This document shows, one piece after another, positions 1-7,049 of a stretch of 19,375 nt of DNA. Origin of the DNA: Pseudomonadota bacterium (GTDB taxonomy: Bacteria; Pseudomonadota; Alphaproteobacteria; Rhizobiales; Xanthobacteraceae). Every line of letters starts with the position of its first letter. Within the stretch, counting starts at the first letter, position 1. A model generated the notes under the pieces. That model ran no database searches. It saw only the letters and a list, made by a program, of their open reading frames with translations, and was not told where the DNA came from. The stretch is from contig JAEZEY010000515.1 of assembly GCA_023432845.1 (NCBI GenBank), positions 1-19,375 on the forward strand, in the 5' to 3' direction. Made by a program: the position numbers and the translations under genes.

Positions 1-1
1 G

Positions 2-1057
2 AACCATCTGGATCTCGAAAGCCTGATCTGGCTGGAGCAGTTTCTGAAAGGCTATGACGGCGCTTTGCTGATGACCTCGCACGACCGCGAGTTTATGAAT
101 CGGATCGTCAACAAGATCATCGAGATCGATGCCGGCTCGCTTAACTCCTATGCCGGCGATTACGGTTTCTACGAACAACAGCGGGCGCAGAACGAGAAGC
201 AGCAGCAGGCGCAGTTCGAGCGCCAGCAGGCGATGCTGGCCAAGGAAATCCGTTTCATCGAGCGCTTCAAGGCGAGGGCGTCCCACGCCGCGCAGGTGCA
301 GAGCCGGGTCAAGAAGCTCGACAAGATCGAGCGCGTCGAGCCGCCGCGCCGTCGCCAGAGCGTCAGCTTCGATTTTCCGCCGGCGCCGCGCTCGGGCGAG
401 GATGTCGCGATCCTCAAGGATGTCGCCAAGGCCTTTGGCGGCCGCAGCATTTATGACGGCCTCGATTTCTCGATCCGCCGTCTCGACCGCTGGTGCGTCA
501 TGGGCGTCAACGGCGCCGGCAAGTCGACCTTGCTCAAGCTGATCGCCGGCACCACCGAGCCCGATGCCGGCACGGTCACCGTCGGCGGCAGCGTCAAGAT
601 GGGCTATTTCGCCCAGCACGCGATGGACCTGCTCGACGGCGAGCGCACCGTTTTCGAGCAGCTCGAATACACGTTCCCGCAGGCCAGCATCGGCTCACTG
701 CGCTCGCTGGCCGGCTGCTTCGGCTTCTCCGGTGACGATGTCGAAAAGAAATGCCGCGTTCTGTCCGGCGGCGAGAAGGCGCGGCTCGTGATGGCGATCA
801 TGCTGTACGACCCGCCGAATTTCCTGGTGCTGGACGAGCCGACCAACCATCTCGACATGGCGACCAAGGAAATGCTGATCGAGGCCTTGTCGAAATACGA
901 GGGCACCATGCTGTTCGTGTCGCACGACCGGCATTTCCTCGCCGCGCTGTCGAACCGTGTGCTCGAGCTCACGCCCGACGGCGTGCACAAGTACGGCGGC
1001 GGCTACACCGAATACGTCGCCCGCACCGGCTACGAGGCGCCGGGCGTGACGGCGTAA
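2..1057 (+). CDS. ABC-F family ATP-binding protein, 3' part (5' end outside window)
   Basis: The frame is open from base 2 to TAA at 1055-1057, giving about 351 residues. It begins inside the Walker B/D-loop of a first ABC domain (NHLDLES), continues through the H-switch (TSHDREF) and a Gln/Glu/Arg-rich helical linker, and then has a complete second ABC domain: Walker A GVNGAGKST from base 503, signature LSGGEKAR from base 761, Walker B LVLDEPTNHLD from base 824 and H-switch SHDRHF. Two ABC domains in one chain, joined by a charged linker and with no membrane segments, define the ABC-F family of ribosome-associated ATPases (EttA, Uup, YheS type), not transporters. The signature and Walker B wording is closest in style to YheS, but the subfamily cannot be fixed without the N-terminal half. 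A downstream ATG at 65 is internal, not the start. The palindromic repeat at 1075-1176 follows the stop. Confidence 0.93.
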   Translation, partial: NHLDLESLIWLEQFLKGYDGALLMTSHDREFMNRIVNKIIEIDAGSLNSYAGDYGFYEQQRAQNEKQQQAQFERQQAMLAKEIRFIERFKARASHAAQVQSRVKKLDKIERVEPPRRRQSVSFDFPPAPRSGEDVAILKDVAKAFGGRSIYDGLDFSIRRLDRWCVMGVNGAGKSTLLKLIAGTTEPDAGTVTVGGSVKMGYFAQHAMDLLDGERTVFEQLEYTFPQASIGSLRSLAGCFGFSGDDVEKKCRVLSGGEKARLVMAIMLYDPPNFLVLDEPTNHLDMATKEMLIEALSKYEGTMLFVSHDRHFLAALSNRVLELTPDGVHKYGGGYTEYVARTGYEAPGVTA

Positions 1058-1074
1058 TCGAAGCTACATTCGCC

Positions 1075-1176
1075 GTCATTCCGGGGCGCGAGCGCAGCGA
1101 GCGAACCCGGAATCCAGCGATTCATGAGGGCTTGTCTGGATTCCGGGTCCGGTGCTTCGCCCCGTCCCGGAATGAC
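1075..1176. repeat. Palindromic intergenic repeat (REP/BIME-like, Bradyrhizobium type)
   Basis: A nested inverted repeat fills the gap between the convergent ABC-F gene and mazG. The outer arms are GTCATTCCGGGG at the left and the reverse complement of GTCATTCCGGGACGGGG at the right end. The inner arms, 1105-1117 and 1136-1148, are perfect 13-bp complements (ACCCGGAATCCAG). The TTCCGGGxxxCCGGAATCC style is a familiar high-copy intergenic repeat of Bradyrhizobium and relatives, often miscalled as small proteins containing WIPGS and APRND; such a shadow frame is present here. Only one copy was noticed in this window. It could serve as a bidirectional transcription end, but it has no T-run. Confidence 0.8.
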
Positions 1177-1189
1177 AGCGCAATGAGCG

Positions 1190-2023
1190 TTACTCCCGCT
1201 CCGCCTTCTTCGCCGCATTCCACAGCGCATCCATCTCGGCGAGCGTGGCGTCCTGCGGCTTCTTGCCTTGCTCCGCCAGCGCGGCCTCGATGGCTGTGAA
1301 GCGGCGCTCGAACTTGGCGTTGGTCACGCGCAGCACCGCCTCCGGATCGGCGTCCAGATGCCGCGCCAGATTGACCACGGCAAACAGCAGATCGCCGACC
1401 TCGGCGGCGGCCTTCTCGTTCTCGGCGCGATCGAGCTCTGCCTCGATCTCGTCGGCTTCCTCGCGGATCTTGGCGAGCACCGCGCGCGGATCGTTCCAAT
1501 CGAAGCCGACGCGGCCGGCCTTCTGCTGCAGCTTGAGGGCGCGGGTCAATGCGGGCAGGGCGACCGGCACGCCGTCCAGCGCGCTCGGCGGCTTTGGTGG
1601 ATGCCGTTTGGCGCGCTCGGCCTTTTCCTCGGCCTTGATGCGCTCCCACTGGCCCTCGACGGCCTTGGTGTCCTGACCGCCAGCATCGCCGAACACATGC
1701 GGATGCCGCCGGATCATCTTGGAGGTCACGGCCTCGACCACGCCGCCGAAATCGAACGCGCCTTGCTCCTGCGCCATCCGGGCGTGGAACACAACCTGCA
1801 GCAGCAGATCGCCGAGCTCGTCGCGCAGGTCCGTCAGATCGTCGCGCTGAATGGCGTCGGCAACCTCGTAGGCTTCCTCGATGGTGTATGGCGCGATGGT
1901 CGCGAAGTTCTGTTCCAGGTCCCACGGGCAGCCGGTCACCGGCGTGCGCAGCGCGGCCATGATCTCGATCAGTCGGGCAATGTCGCGGGATGGCTTCACG
2001 GGTTCACTCGGGCTGGGCGTCAA
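1190..2023 (-). CDS. mazG: Nucleoside triphosphate pyrophosphohydrolase MazG
   Basis: MazG hydrolyses (d)NTPs to NMP and pyrophosphate in the cytoplasm, cleaning nucleotide pools and lowering (p)ppGpp-linked stress effects in E. coli. The 277-residue protein has two MazG domains, as in the E. coli type. The first carries GCPWDLEQNFATIAPYTIEE, then the metal-binding acidic pattern EEAYEVADAI ... DELGDLL. The second has EEADEIEAELD ... EVGDLLFAVVN. The called start is TTG at 2023 with no convincing Shine-Dalgarno sequence; an in-frame GTG eight codons in (EPVKPS) is an alternative, and alignment to family N-termini places the true start close to these two. It is convergent with the ABC-F gene and separated by 218 bp from the MBL hydrolase stop, so it probably has its own promoter in the gap that also holds the dif-like site. 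An octamer GGGCAGGG lies inside it at 1553. Confidence 0.95.
   Translation of the reverse strand: MTPSPSEPVKPSRDIARLIEIMAALRTPVTGCPWDLEQNFATIAPYTIEEAYEVADAIQRDDLTDLRDELGDLLLQVVFHARMAQEQGAFDFGGVVEAVTSKMIRRHPHVFGDAGGQDTKAVEGQWERIKAEEKAERAKRHPPKPPSALDGVPVALPALTRALKLQQKAGRVGFDWNDPRAVLAKIREEADEIEAELDRAENEKAAAEVGDLLFAVVNLARHLDADPEAVLRVTNAKFERRFTAIEAALAEQGKKPQDATLAEMDALWNAAKKAERE
1553..1560 (+). other. KOPS-like octamer GGGCAGGG pointing right, toward the dif-like site
   Basis: Exact match to the E. coli FtsK-orienting consensus GGGNAGGG on the + strand, inside mazG. It lies left of the candidate dif and points towards it. Chance occurrence is possible at this G+C content. Confidence 0.35.
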
Positions 2024-2123
2024 GGATCGGCGGCAAGCCGAGAACCTAGCGGCGCAGCCCGGCCATGGCGCGGCAGTGGGCGGGCTTATCCAGAGACTTC
2101 GCCAAGCCCGCTGGCCCTAACCC

Positions 2124-2151
2124 GATTCGCATAAGACATATTATGGAATAT
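2124..2151 (+). other. dif: Candidate chromosome-dimer resolution site dif (XerC/XerD)
   Basis: The 28-bp layout is 11-bp arm GATTCGCATAA (2124-2134), 6-bp centre GACATA (2135-2140), 11-bp arm TTATGGAATAT (2141-2151). Compared with E. coli dif (XerC arm GGTGCGCATAA, centre TGTATA, XerD arm TTATGTTAAAT), the left arm matches 9 of 11 bases, the right arm 8 of 11, and the centre 3 of 6. The most conserved inner parts, CGCATAA and TTATG, are exact and mirror each other across the 6-bp spacer. It lies in an AT-richer gap between mazG and the MBL hydrolase, in no gene. Known biology: XerC and XerD recombine here under FtsK control to resolve dimers at the terminus. That this copy is the functional dif is inference, supported by converging KOPS-like octamers. 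Confidence 0.78.
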
Positions 2152-2241
2152 TACGATATGGTCCGATGCGCCCGGAAACGGATGCATTGGCTCAAGATTA
2201 CCTCGCAATTTATTGAAATTACGCCGCTTTCCAGGTCACGA

Positions 2242-3039
2242 TCACGCCTCGAATTGCATCCCGTCATAGGCCGGCTCAATGCCATCCGGCAGTGTCCGGC
2301 GCAGCGTCTGGTAATCGAGATCGGTGTGCATGTCGGTCAGGACCGCGCGCTTCGGTCTGATGCGCGTGATCCATTGCAGCGTCTCGTCGAGATTCATGTG
2401 ACTCGGATGCGGCGCCTTGCGCAGCGCGTCGACGATCCAGATGTCGAGGCCTTCGAGCGCCGCGATGCTGTCCGGCGGCAGGCTCTTGAGGTCGGTCGAG
2501 TAGGCCACGTCGCCGAAGCGGAAGCCGAGCGAAACGATGTCGCCATGGTCCTGCAGGAACGGCAGAAGCTCGATAGGGCCTCCCTGCCCGTCAATCGTGG
2601 CTGGTTTGCCCGGTATCAAACGATGTTCGGCCAGGATCGGCGGATAATTGCTGCCGGCGGGCGTGCGGAAGCAGTAGCCGAAGCGGGCGTGCAGATCGAC
2701 GGCAGCGCTTTCACCCATATAAACGTCGATACGACGCTTGCGGGCGACGAACATCGGGCGCAGGTCGTCGAGGCCGTGGGTGTGGTCGGCGTGCTCGTGG
2801 GTGATCAGGACGCCATCGAGCCAGTCGACATTGGCCTCGATGAGCTGCTCGCGGATATCCGGTCCGGCATCGACCAGAACGCGTGTAACCTGTCCTGGCC
2901 CCTGCACGCGTTCAACCAAAAGAGCGCAGCGGCGGCGGCGGTTCTTCGGCTCATTGGGATCGCAATCGCCCCAGCCCAAAGCCACGCGCGGAACGCCCAT
3001 CGACGAACCGCAGCCGAGAATGGTGAAACGCAGGTTCAT
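2242..3039 (-). CDS. MBL-fold metallo-hydrolase, PhnP-like
   Basis: A 265-residue cytoplasmic metallo-beta-lactamase-fold hydrolase. The sequence opens with ILGCGSSMGVPR, then LVDAGPDIREQL, the metal-binding motif HEHADHTHG near residue 80, STDLKSLPPDS, a distal His region (HPSHMNLDE) and TDMHTDLDY near the C-terminus. This motif order fits the PhnP/Lactamase_B_2 group; PhnP itself is a cyclic phosphoribosyl phosphodiesterase, but no phn genes are nearby, so that substrate should not be assumed. Its ATG overlaps the tatD stop by four bases (ATGA), showing translational coupling. It is the last gene of the metG-tatD operon, a neighbourhood widely kept in Alphaproteobacteria. The gap downstream holds the dif-like site and only a weak AT-rich hairpin (2207-2220), so no clear terminator was found. 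Confidence 0.9.
   Translation of the reverse strand: MNLRFTILGCGSSMGVPRVALGWGDCDPNEPKNRRRRCALLVERVQGPGQVTRVLVDAGPDIREQLIEANVDWLDGVLITHEHADHTHGLDDLRPMFVARKRRIDVYMGESAAVDLHARFGYCFRTPAGSNYPPILAEHRLIPGKPATIDGQGGPIELLPFLQDHGDIVSLGFRFGDVAYSTDLKSLPPDSIAALEGLDIWIVDALRKAPHPSHMNLDETLQWITRIRPKRAVLTDMHTDLDYQTLRRTLPDGIEPAYDGMQFEA
2582..2589 (-). other. KOPS-like octamer pointing left, toward the dif-like site
   Basis: CCCTGCCC on the + strand, i.e. GGGCAGGG on the - strand, inside the MBL hydrolase gene about 430 bp right of the candidate dif. Confidence 0.35.
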
Positions 3040-3857
3040 CCGGCCTTCCTGACGTCGTCCGTGGCTTTCTCACCTGGAAGTACGCGCGGCACCTTGGAGA
3101 ACAGCCGGAAGAAGTTCTCCGTGGTCTGCCGGGCGATCTCGGCTTCAGACACGCCGCGCGTCTCGGCCAGAACCTTGGCGGTGTTGACGACGTAAGACGG
3201 CTCGTTGCGCTTGCCGCGATACGGGATCGGCGCCAGGAACGGCGCATCGGTCTCGACCAGAATGCGGTCGGCGGGCAGGTCGCGGGCGATGTCGCGCAGC
3301 GTTTCGCCGTTCTTGAAGGTGATGATGCCGGTGAAGCCGACATAGAGGCCGAGTTCGACGGCCTTGAACGCGAGTTCGCGGCCGCCGGTGTAGCAATGCA
3401 GAACGGCCGGGAAGGCACCCTTCCCGATTTCCTCCTCAAGGATCACGGCCGTATCAGCGTCGGCCTCGCGCGTATGGATCACCAGCGGCAGCCCGGTCTC
3501 GCGCGCCGCCTTGATGTGCTCACGGAAGCCCCACGCCTGATCGGCACGTGGCGACTTGTCGTAGTGATAGTCGAGGCCGGCCTCGCCGATGGCGACGATC
3601 TTGGGGTGCTGGCTCAGCCGCACCAGCTCGGCGGCGTCGATATCCAGCTCTTCCTGGGCATTATGCGGATGGGTCCCGACCGAGGCGAAAACGGCCGGGT
3701 ATTTTTCAGCAACCGCAAGCACTTGCTGGAGCTTCTTCACCCGGGTTGAGATCGTTACCATGCGCCCGACGCCGGCCACCCGCGCCCGCTCGACGATGGC
3801 GTCGAGTTCAGGCGCGAATTCCGGGAAATCGAGGTGGCAATGGCTGTCGACCAGCAT
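3036..3857 (-). CDS. TatD family metal-dependent hydrolase/DNase
   Basis: A 273-residue TIM-barrel amidohydrolase of the TatD/YcfH family; members are Mg-dependent exonucleases or deoxyribonucleases in the cytoplasm. Metal ligands are visible in order: DSHCHLD at the N-terminus, GEAGLDYHYD, VIHTREAD, VLHCYTGG and VETDAPFLAP. The length is normal for the family. Two start codons are adjacent, GTG at 3860 and ATG at 3857; I chose ATG because it forms the TGATG junction with the metG stop and gives the family-typical MLVDSHCHLDF start. It is coupled upstream to metG (1-base overlap) and downstream to the MBL hydrolase (4-base overlap), so the three are almost certainly one transcript. Orthologues here may be YcfH-like rather than TatD itself, so no symbol is given. 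An octamer GGGAAGGG (- strand) lies inside at 3418. Confidence 0.93.
   Translation of the reverse strand: MLVDSHCHLDFPEFAPELDAIVERARVAGVGRMVTISTRVKKLQQVLAVAEKYPAVFASVGTHPHNAQEELDIDAAELVRLSQHPKIVAIGEAGLDYHYDKSPRADQAWGFREHIKAARETGLPLVIHTREADADTAVILEEEIGKGAFPAVLHCYTGGRELAFKAVELGLYVGFTGIITFKNGETLRDIARDLPADRILVETDAPFLAPIPYRGKRNEPSYVVNTAKVLAETRGVSEAEIARQTTENFFRLFSKVPRVLPGEKATDDVRKAG
3418..3425 (-). other. KOPS-like octamer pointing left, toward the dif-like site
   Basis: CCCTTCCC on the + strand, i.e. GGGAAGGG on the - strand, inside the tatD gene. Confidence 0.3.
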
Positions 3858-5485
3858 CACGGCTTCTTCGGCTGATTTTTTTGCTTTTTGGGCTCCTTGG
3901 GAGCCTTTTCAGCGCCTTCAGCCGTCTCCGGCTCGACATAGCGCGGGAACACGCCCTGCGGCGCCGGCAGAGCCGAGCCGGGCGCGATCCGCTTGCCATC
4001 TTCGAGCGCCGCAAAGCTGCGTTCCCCGGGCGGGATCGCGAGCAGGTCGAGCAGCTTGCCGGCCGACACCGGCATCACCGGCTGGGCAAGTATGGCCACC
4101 TGGCGAATGATCTCGGCGGTGACGTAGAGGATGGTCCCTTGCCGTGCCGGATCGGTTTTGGCCTTGGCCCAGGGGGCTTCGGCGGCGAAATAGCGGTTGG
4201 CTTCGGCGACCACCGACCACACCACGTGCAGCATGTGGTGGAGCTGCTGTGTCTTCATGTACTCGCGCGCCGCCGGCAGCATGGCGTCCGCCGCCGCGAG
4301 AATGGTCTGATCCTCCGGCGTGAATTCGCCCGGTGTCGGCAACTTGCCCTCGAAGGCCCTGGCGACCATGGAGAGCGAACGCTGCGCCAGGTTGCCGAGA
4401 TCGTTGGCGAGATCGGCATTGACGCGGTTGACGATGGCCTCGTGGCTGTAGCTGCCATCCTGCCCGAAGGGCACCTCGCGCAGGAAGAAGAAGCGCATCT
4501 GATCGACGCCGTAGGTCTCCGCCATGACGAAGGGATCGACGACGTTGCCGACCGATTTCGACATCTTCTCACCACGGTTGAACAGGAAGCCGTGGCTGAA
4601 AATCCGCTTCGGCACGGCGACGCCGGCCGACATCAGGAAGGCCGGCCAGTACACGGCGTGGAAGCGCACGATGTCCTTGCCGATAACATGCAGCGCGGCC
4701 GGCCAGTAACGCTGGAATTTCGGATCGTTTTCGTTCGGGAAGCCGACGCCGGTGATGTAGTTCGTCAGCGCATCCACCCACACATACATGATGTGCTTCG
4801 GGTTGCCCGGCACCGGAATGCCCCAATCGAAGGTTGTGCGCGACAGCGACAGGTCCTTCAGGCCGCCCTTCACGAAGCTCGCCACCTCGTTGAGGCGCTC
4901 CTTGGGCAGCACGAAGTCCGGCACCTTGGCGTACAGGTCGAGCAGCTTGTCCTGGTAGGCCGACAGCTTGAAGAAATAGCTCTCCTCCTCGACCCACTCG
5001 ACCGGCGTGCCGGTCTTGGTGGCGAGGCGCGTGCCCTGCTCGTTCAGGTGCGTTTCGTCCTCGGCGTAATAGGCCTCGTCGCGCACCGAGTACCAGCCGG
5101 CATATTTATCGAGATAGATGTCGCCCTTGGCCTCCATCCGCCGCCAGATCTCTTCGGACGAGCGGTAGTGCCGCTCCTCCGTGGTGTGGATGAAGTCGTC
5201 GTTCGACAGGTTGAGCATCTTTACCATGGCTTCGAAGCGCGGCACGTTCTGGTCGCGCAGCTGCCGCGCCGTCAGGCCGAGCTTGGCCGCGGTCTGCTGC
5301 ATCTTCTGGCCGTGCTCGTCGGTGCCGGTGAGGAAATAGACGTCGTAGCCGTCCAGCCGCATGAAACGGGCGATGGTATCGGTCGCGATCGCCTCATAGG
5401 CGTGGCCTATATGGGGGACGCCGTTCGGGTAGGAAATGGCGGTGGTGATGTAAAAGGGCTGTTTCGCGGACATTTCGGCCTTCAT
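3857..5485 (-). CDS. metG: Methionyl-tRNA synthetase
   Basis: Class I aminoacyl-tRNA synthetase charging tRNA-Met in the cytoplasm. The 542-residue protein shows the N-terminal FYITTAISYPNG motif, HIGH as PHIGHAYE, TGTDEHGQK, the GWYSVRDEAYY connective region, FSHGFLF and the KMSKS loop (GEKMSKSVGN) near residue 305. The connective region has no zinc-knuckle cysteines, so it is the zinc-less type. There is no C-terminal EMAP/Arc1-like tRNA-binding domain; the protein ends in a Lys/Pro-rich tail (PKEPKKQ). ATG at 5485 gives MKAEMSAKQPF; the second ATG at 5473 is an alternative. It heads the metG-tatD-MBL operon. In many alphas the clamp-loader gene holB sits directly upstream of metG; here about 4 kb of other genes intervene. 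A promoter may lie in 5486-5623, where a stem-loop is visible. Confidence 0.97.
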   Translation of the reverse strand: MKAEMSAKQPFYITTAISYPNGVPHIGHAYEAIATDTIARFMRLDGYDVYFLTGTDEHGQKMQQTAAKLGLTARQLRDQNVPRFEAMVKMLNLSNDDFIHTTEERHYRSSEEIWRRMEAKGDIYLDKYAGWYSVRDEAYYAEDETHLNEQGTRLATKTGTPVEWVEEESYFFKLSAYQDKLLDLYAKVPDFVLPKERLNEVASFVKGGLKDLSLSRTTFDWGIPVPGNPKHIMYVWVDALTNYITGVGFPNENDPKFQRYWPAALHVIGKDIVRFHAVYWPAFLMSAGVAVPKRIFSHGFLFNRGEKMSKSVGNVVDPFVMAETYGVDQMRFFFLREVPFGQDGSYSHEAIVNRVNADLANDLGNLAQRSLSMVARAFEGKLPTPGEFTPEDQTILAAADAMLPAAREYMKTQQLHHMLHVVWSVVAEANRYFAAEAPWAKAKTDPARQGTILYVTAEIIRQVAILAQPVMPVSAGKLLDLLAIPPGERSFAALEDGKRIAPGSALPAPQGVFPRYVEPETAEGAEKAPKEPKKQKNQPKKP

Positions 5486-5554
5486 CGGGCCGAGACGGCC
5501 CCTAACCGGGCGCGAGAGGGTTCCGCGGCCCTTGGAATCTGCGGGTTAGGTAAC

Positions 5555-5586
5555 AACCGCCTGCCGCTTCGGCAAGCAAGGCGGTT
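5555..5586. other. Stem-loop between the Tlde1-like gene and metG
   Basis: AACCGCC-TGCCG, a CTT loop, CGGCA, a 5-base bulge AGCAA, then GGCGGTT: twelve base pairs with one asymmetric bulge. On the - strand it follows the stop of the Tlde1-like gene and precedes metG. There is no T-run, so it is not a canonical intrinsic terminator; it may attenuate, or protect mRNA ends. Nothing else is recognised in 5486-5623 apart from an octamer at 5633 just inside the next gene. Confidence 0.4.
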
Positions 5587-5623
5587 CCACGGGCTTTTCA
5601 GCGATTCATGACCGAAGGGCAGG

Positions 5624-6850
5624 TTACCAGGTCCCTGCCCCACGCTCGGACGCCAAGCCCAGAGCGGCCGTATAGCGCGGCTCGGCGTCGCGGCCGCCCG
5701 CCGGCGGGATGATCGTCGGGCGGCTGTAACCGCCGGCATAGCGGCGCGCGGAGGCTGGTATGCCGTCAGCCTGCATGGCGGCAGACTTCCAGGATTGCCC
5801 CTTGAGATCGGCCACGACCACCATCTTGTCCACCTTGCCGTCGAGGAAGGCGGTCAGGAATTTCTGGTAATCCTTGAACGACACGCAGCCGTTCGACTGG
5901 CCACTCGGTCCCAGCAAGTAGCTGTGGGCCAGGATGCCGTCGCGGCCGAACATCCTCTCCTTGTAAACAGGATTGAGTCGAACCGCGCGCACGCCATGGA
6001 ACAGGCGCTCACGTTCGGTCAACACATAGACATTGGGTGGCGTGGGCCCTCGCATGCGCACCCTGATGTGGCGCGGGTCGTTCATGCGCTCGCCCAAGCC
6101 CGAATGCGCTTCCAGTTTGGTGCCATCGGGCATGTGCACAATGCTGCCGGTGATGTCGTAGACGGCGGTGCGACTGACCGAATCCGGCAACGTGGCGGGC
6201 AACGACGCGGGAATGGTCGCGACCGGCGCCGGTTTCGGCGGCGCGTTTGGTTCGTCCTTCGCCGTTATCCTGGAGTCGATGGCGGCCATCGCCTCGAGCT
6301 TGGAAGCGCTCCCCGGCTTCGATGCCGGTAATGCGACGACAGGAGCCGCTACAGGCGCGACACCCGGAGCTTCGACAACAGCAGCAGCTTTTGGCGCTTC
6401 GATTTCGGCACGAGTCTGGGCCAGACGCGCCGGCAACGGGCGCGGCAATGGCACCGCGAGAGTGGATACCGATGGAACCGGTTTGGCCTGGACGATGGCC
6501 GGCCGCATTTTCTCGGCCGGCAGGATCGGCCTGGTGCGGTCGATATAGGCGTCGGACCATTGCGAGCCACCCTGTCCGCGCACCGCTGTCTTGGTGGCAT
6601 GCTCACGAGGAACCAGCATCAGCGATCCAGGACCGCTCGGCAAACGAACATGCGGCTGCATCGTACCGCTTGCCAGCCACGCCGCGGTAAAAGTAACCGC
6701 CACGGCGGATACGCCGACAAAGCCGACAGCACCGATGCCGAGAACGAGGCAATTGCGGGCCGCGCGCAGCCCACGTCCGAAGTCAGCGGACGAAACGCGC
6801 CGGTCTTCACGCCATAATGCGTCGACAGTGGCGACAGCCGTATACGTCAT
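5624..6850 (-). CDS. Membrane-anchored Tlde1 (DUF2778)/L,D-transpeptidase-like protein
   Basis: 408 residues. A short Arg-rich cytoplasmic N-terminus is followed by one hydrophobic helix at about residues 34-60. Then comes a long Ala/Pro/Val-rich periplasmic linker (about 100-230) and a C-terminal catalytic-like domain. That domain has YVLTERERLFHGVRAVRLNP, a His at about 309 (AHSYLLG) and SNGCVSF with the putative nucleophile Cys at about 322, the same His-x(n)-S-x-G-C arrangement as in YkuD L,D-transpeptidases. I assign it to the DUF2778/Tlde1 group, whose Salmonella namesake is a T6SS effector acting on peptidoglycan tetrapeptides. Here there are no T6SS genes and it has a membrane anchor, so a self cell-wall role is likelier (inference). 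Low-complexity linkers like this are common in such proteins. A CtrA-type box lies about 85 bp upstream of the ATG at 6850. Confidence 0.75.
   Translation of the reverse strand: MTYTAVATVDALWREDRRVSSADFGRGLRAARNCLVLGIGAVGFVGVSAVAVTFTAAWLASGTMQPHVRLPSGPGSLMLVPREHATKTAVRGQGGSQWSDAYIDRTRPILPAEKMRPAIVQAKPVPSVSTLAVPLPRPLPARLAQTRAEIEAPKAAAVVEAPGVAPVAAPVVALPASKPGSASKLEAMAAIDSRITAKDEPNAPPKPAPVATIPASLPATLPDSVSRTAVYDITGSIVHMPDGTKLEAHSGLGERMNDPRHIRVRMRGPTPPNVYVLTERERLFHGVRAVRLNPVYKERMFGRDGILAHSYLLGPSGQSNGCVSFKDYQKFLTAFLDGKVDKMVVVADLKGQSWKSAAMQADGIPASARRYAGGYSRPTIIPPAGGRDAEPRYTAALGLASERGAGTW
5633..5640 (-). other. KOPS-like octamer pointing left, toward the dif-like site
   Basis: CCCTGCCC on the + strand at the 3' end of the Tlde1-like gene. 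Confidence 0.3.
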
Positions 6851-6934
6851 GCGATACGCAACTCGAACTCAACACACGGCCTGGCGCCGGCATTCCAAGG
6901 TCGATCTTTCGAGTTCTACGCTCCGCCATTAGGG

Positions 6935-6949
6935 TTAAATGACCCTTAA
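6935..6949. promoter_or_regulatory. Candidate CtrA-binding site (TTAA-N7-TTAA)
   Basis: TTAA at 6935-6938, seven bases, then TTAA at 6946-6949: an exact match to the spacing of the full CtrA box known from Caulobacter and other alphas. It sits in the 199-bp divergent intergenic region, 85 bp upstream of the Tlde1-like gene and about 100 bp upstream of the small cysteine-rich gene. The surrounding AGGGTTAA...GACCCTTAA also has short inverted repeats (AGGGT/ACCCT), so another dimeric regulator cannot be excluded. Confidence 0.5.
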
Positions 6950-7049
6950 GTCACAGATCGCTTTGACGAATTTATGCGGTGGTCACCAACTCATTGCCGC
7001 GCCGCGCCCCGGGTGTTCACACCCGGCGACTCAGCGTAAGCGTTGATCC

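Noticed and set aside
2086..2094. TTATCCAGA, one base off a DnaA box
   Set aside because: Single isolated near-match; no cluster of boxes or origin genes, and the context points to the terminus rather than the origin.
1268..2134. A 288-codon + strand open frame over mazG
   Set aside because: Antisense of a well-conserved gene with mirrored codon bias; its end also runs through the dif-like region.
2207..2220. AT-rich hairpin AATTT/AAATT after the MBL hydrolase
   Set aside because: Only five weak base pairs and no adjacent T-run; not supportable as a terminator.
3548..5611. A 687-codon open frame on the + strand opposite metG and tatD
   Set aside because: It is antisense to two clear enzymes, its translation is Arg/Gly/His/Leu-rich low-complexity typical of antisense frames in GC-rich genes, and no family motif is visible.
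6963..6991. TTGACG as a -35 element for the small cysteine-rich gene
   Set aside because: No acceptable -10 hexamer occurs 16-18 bases downstream.
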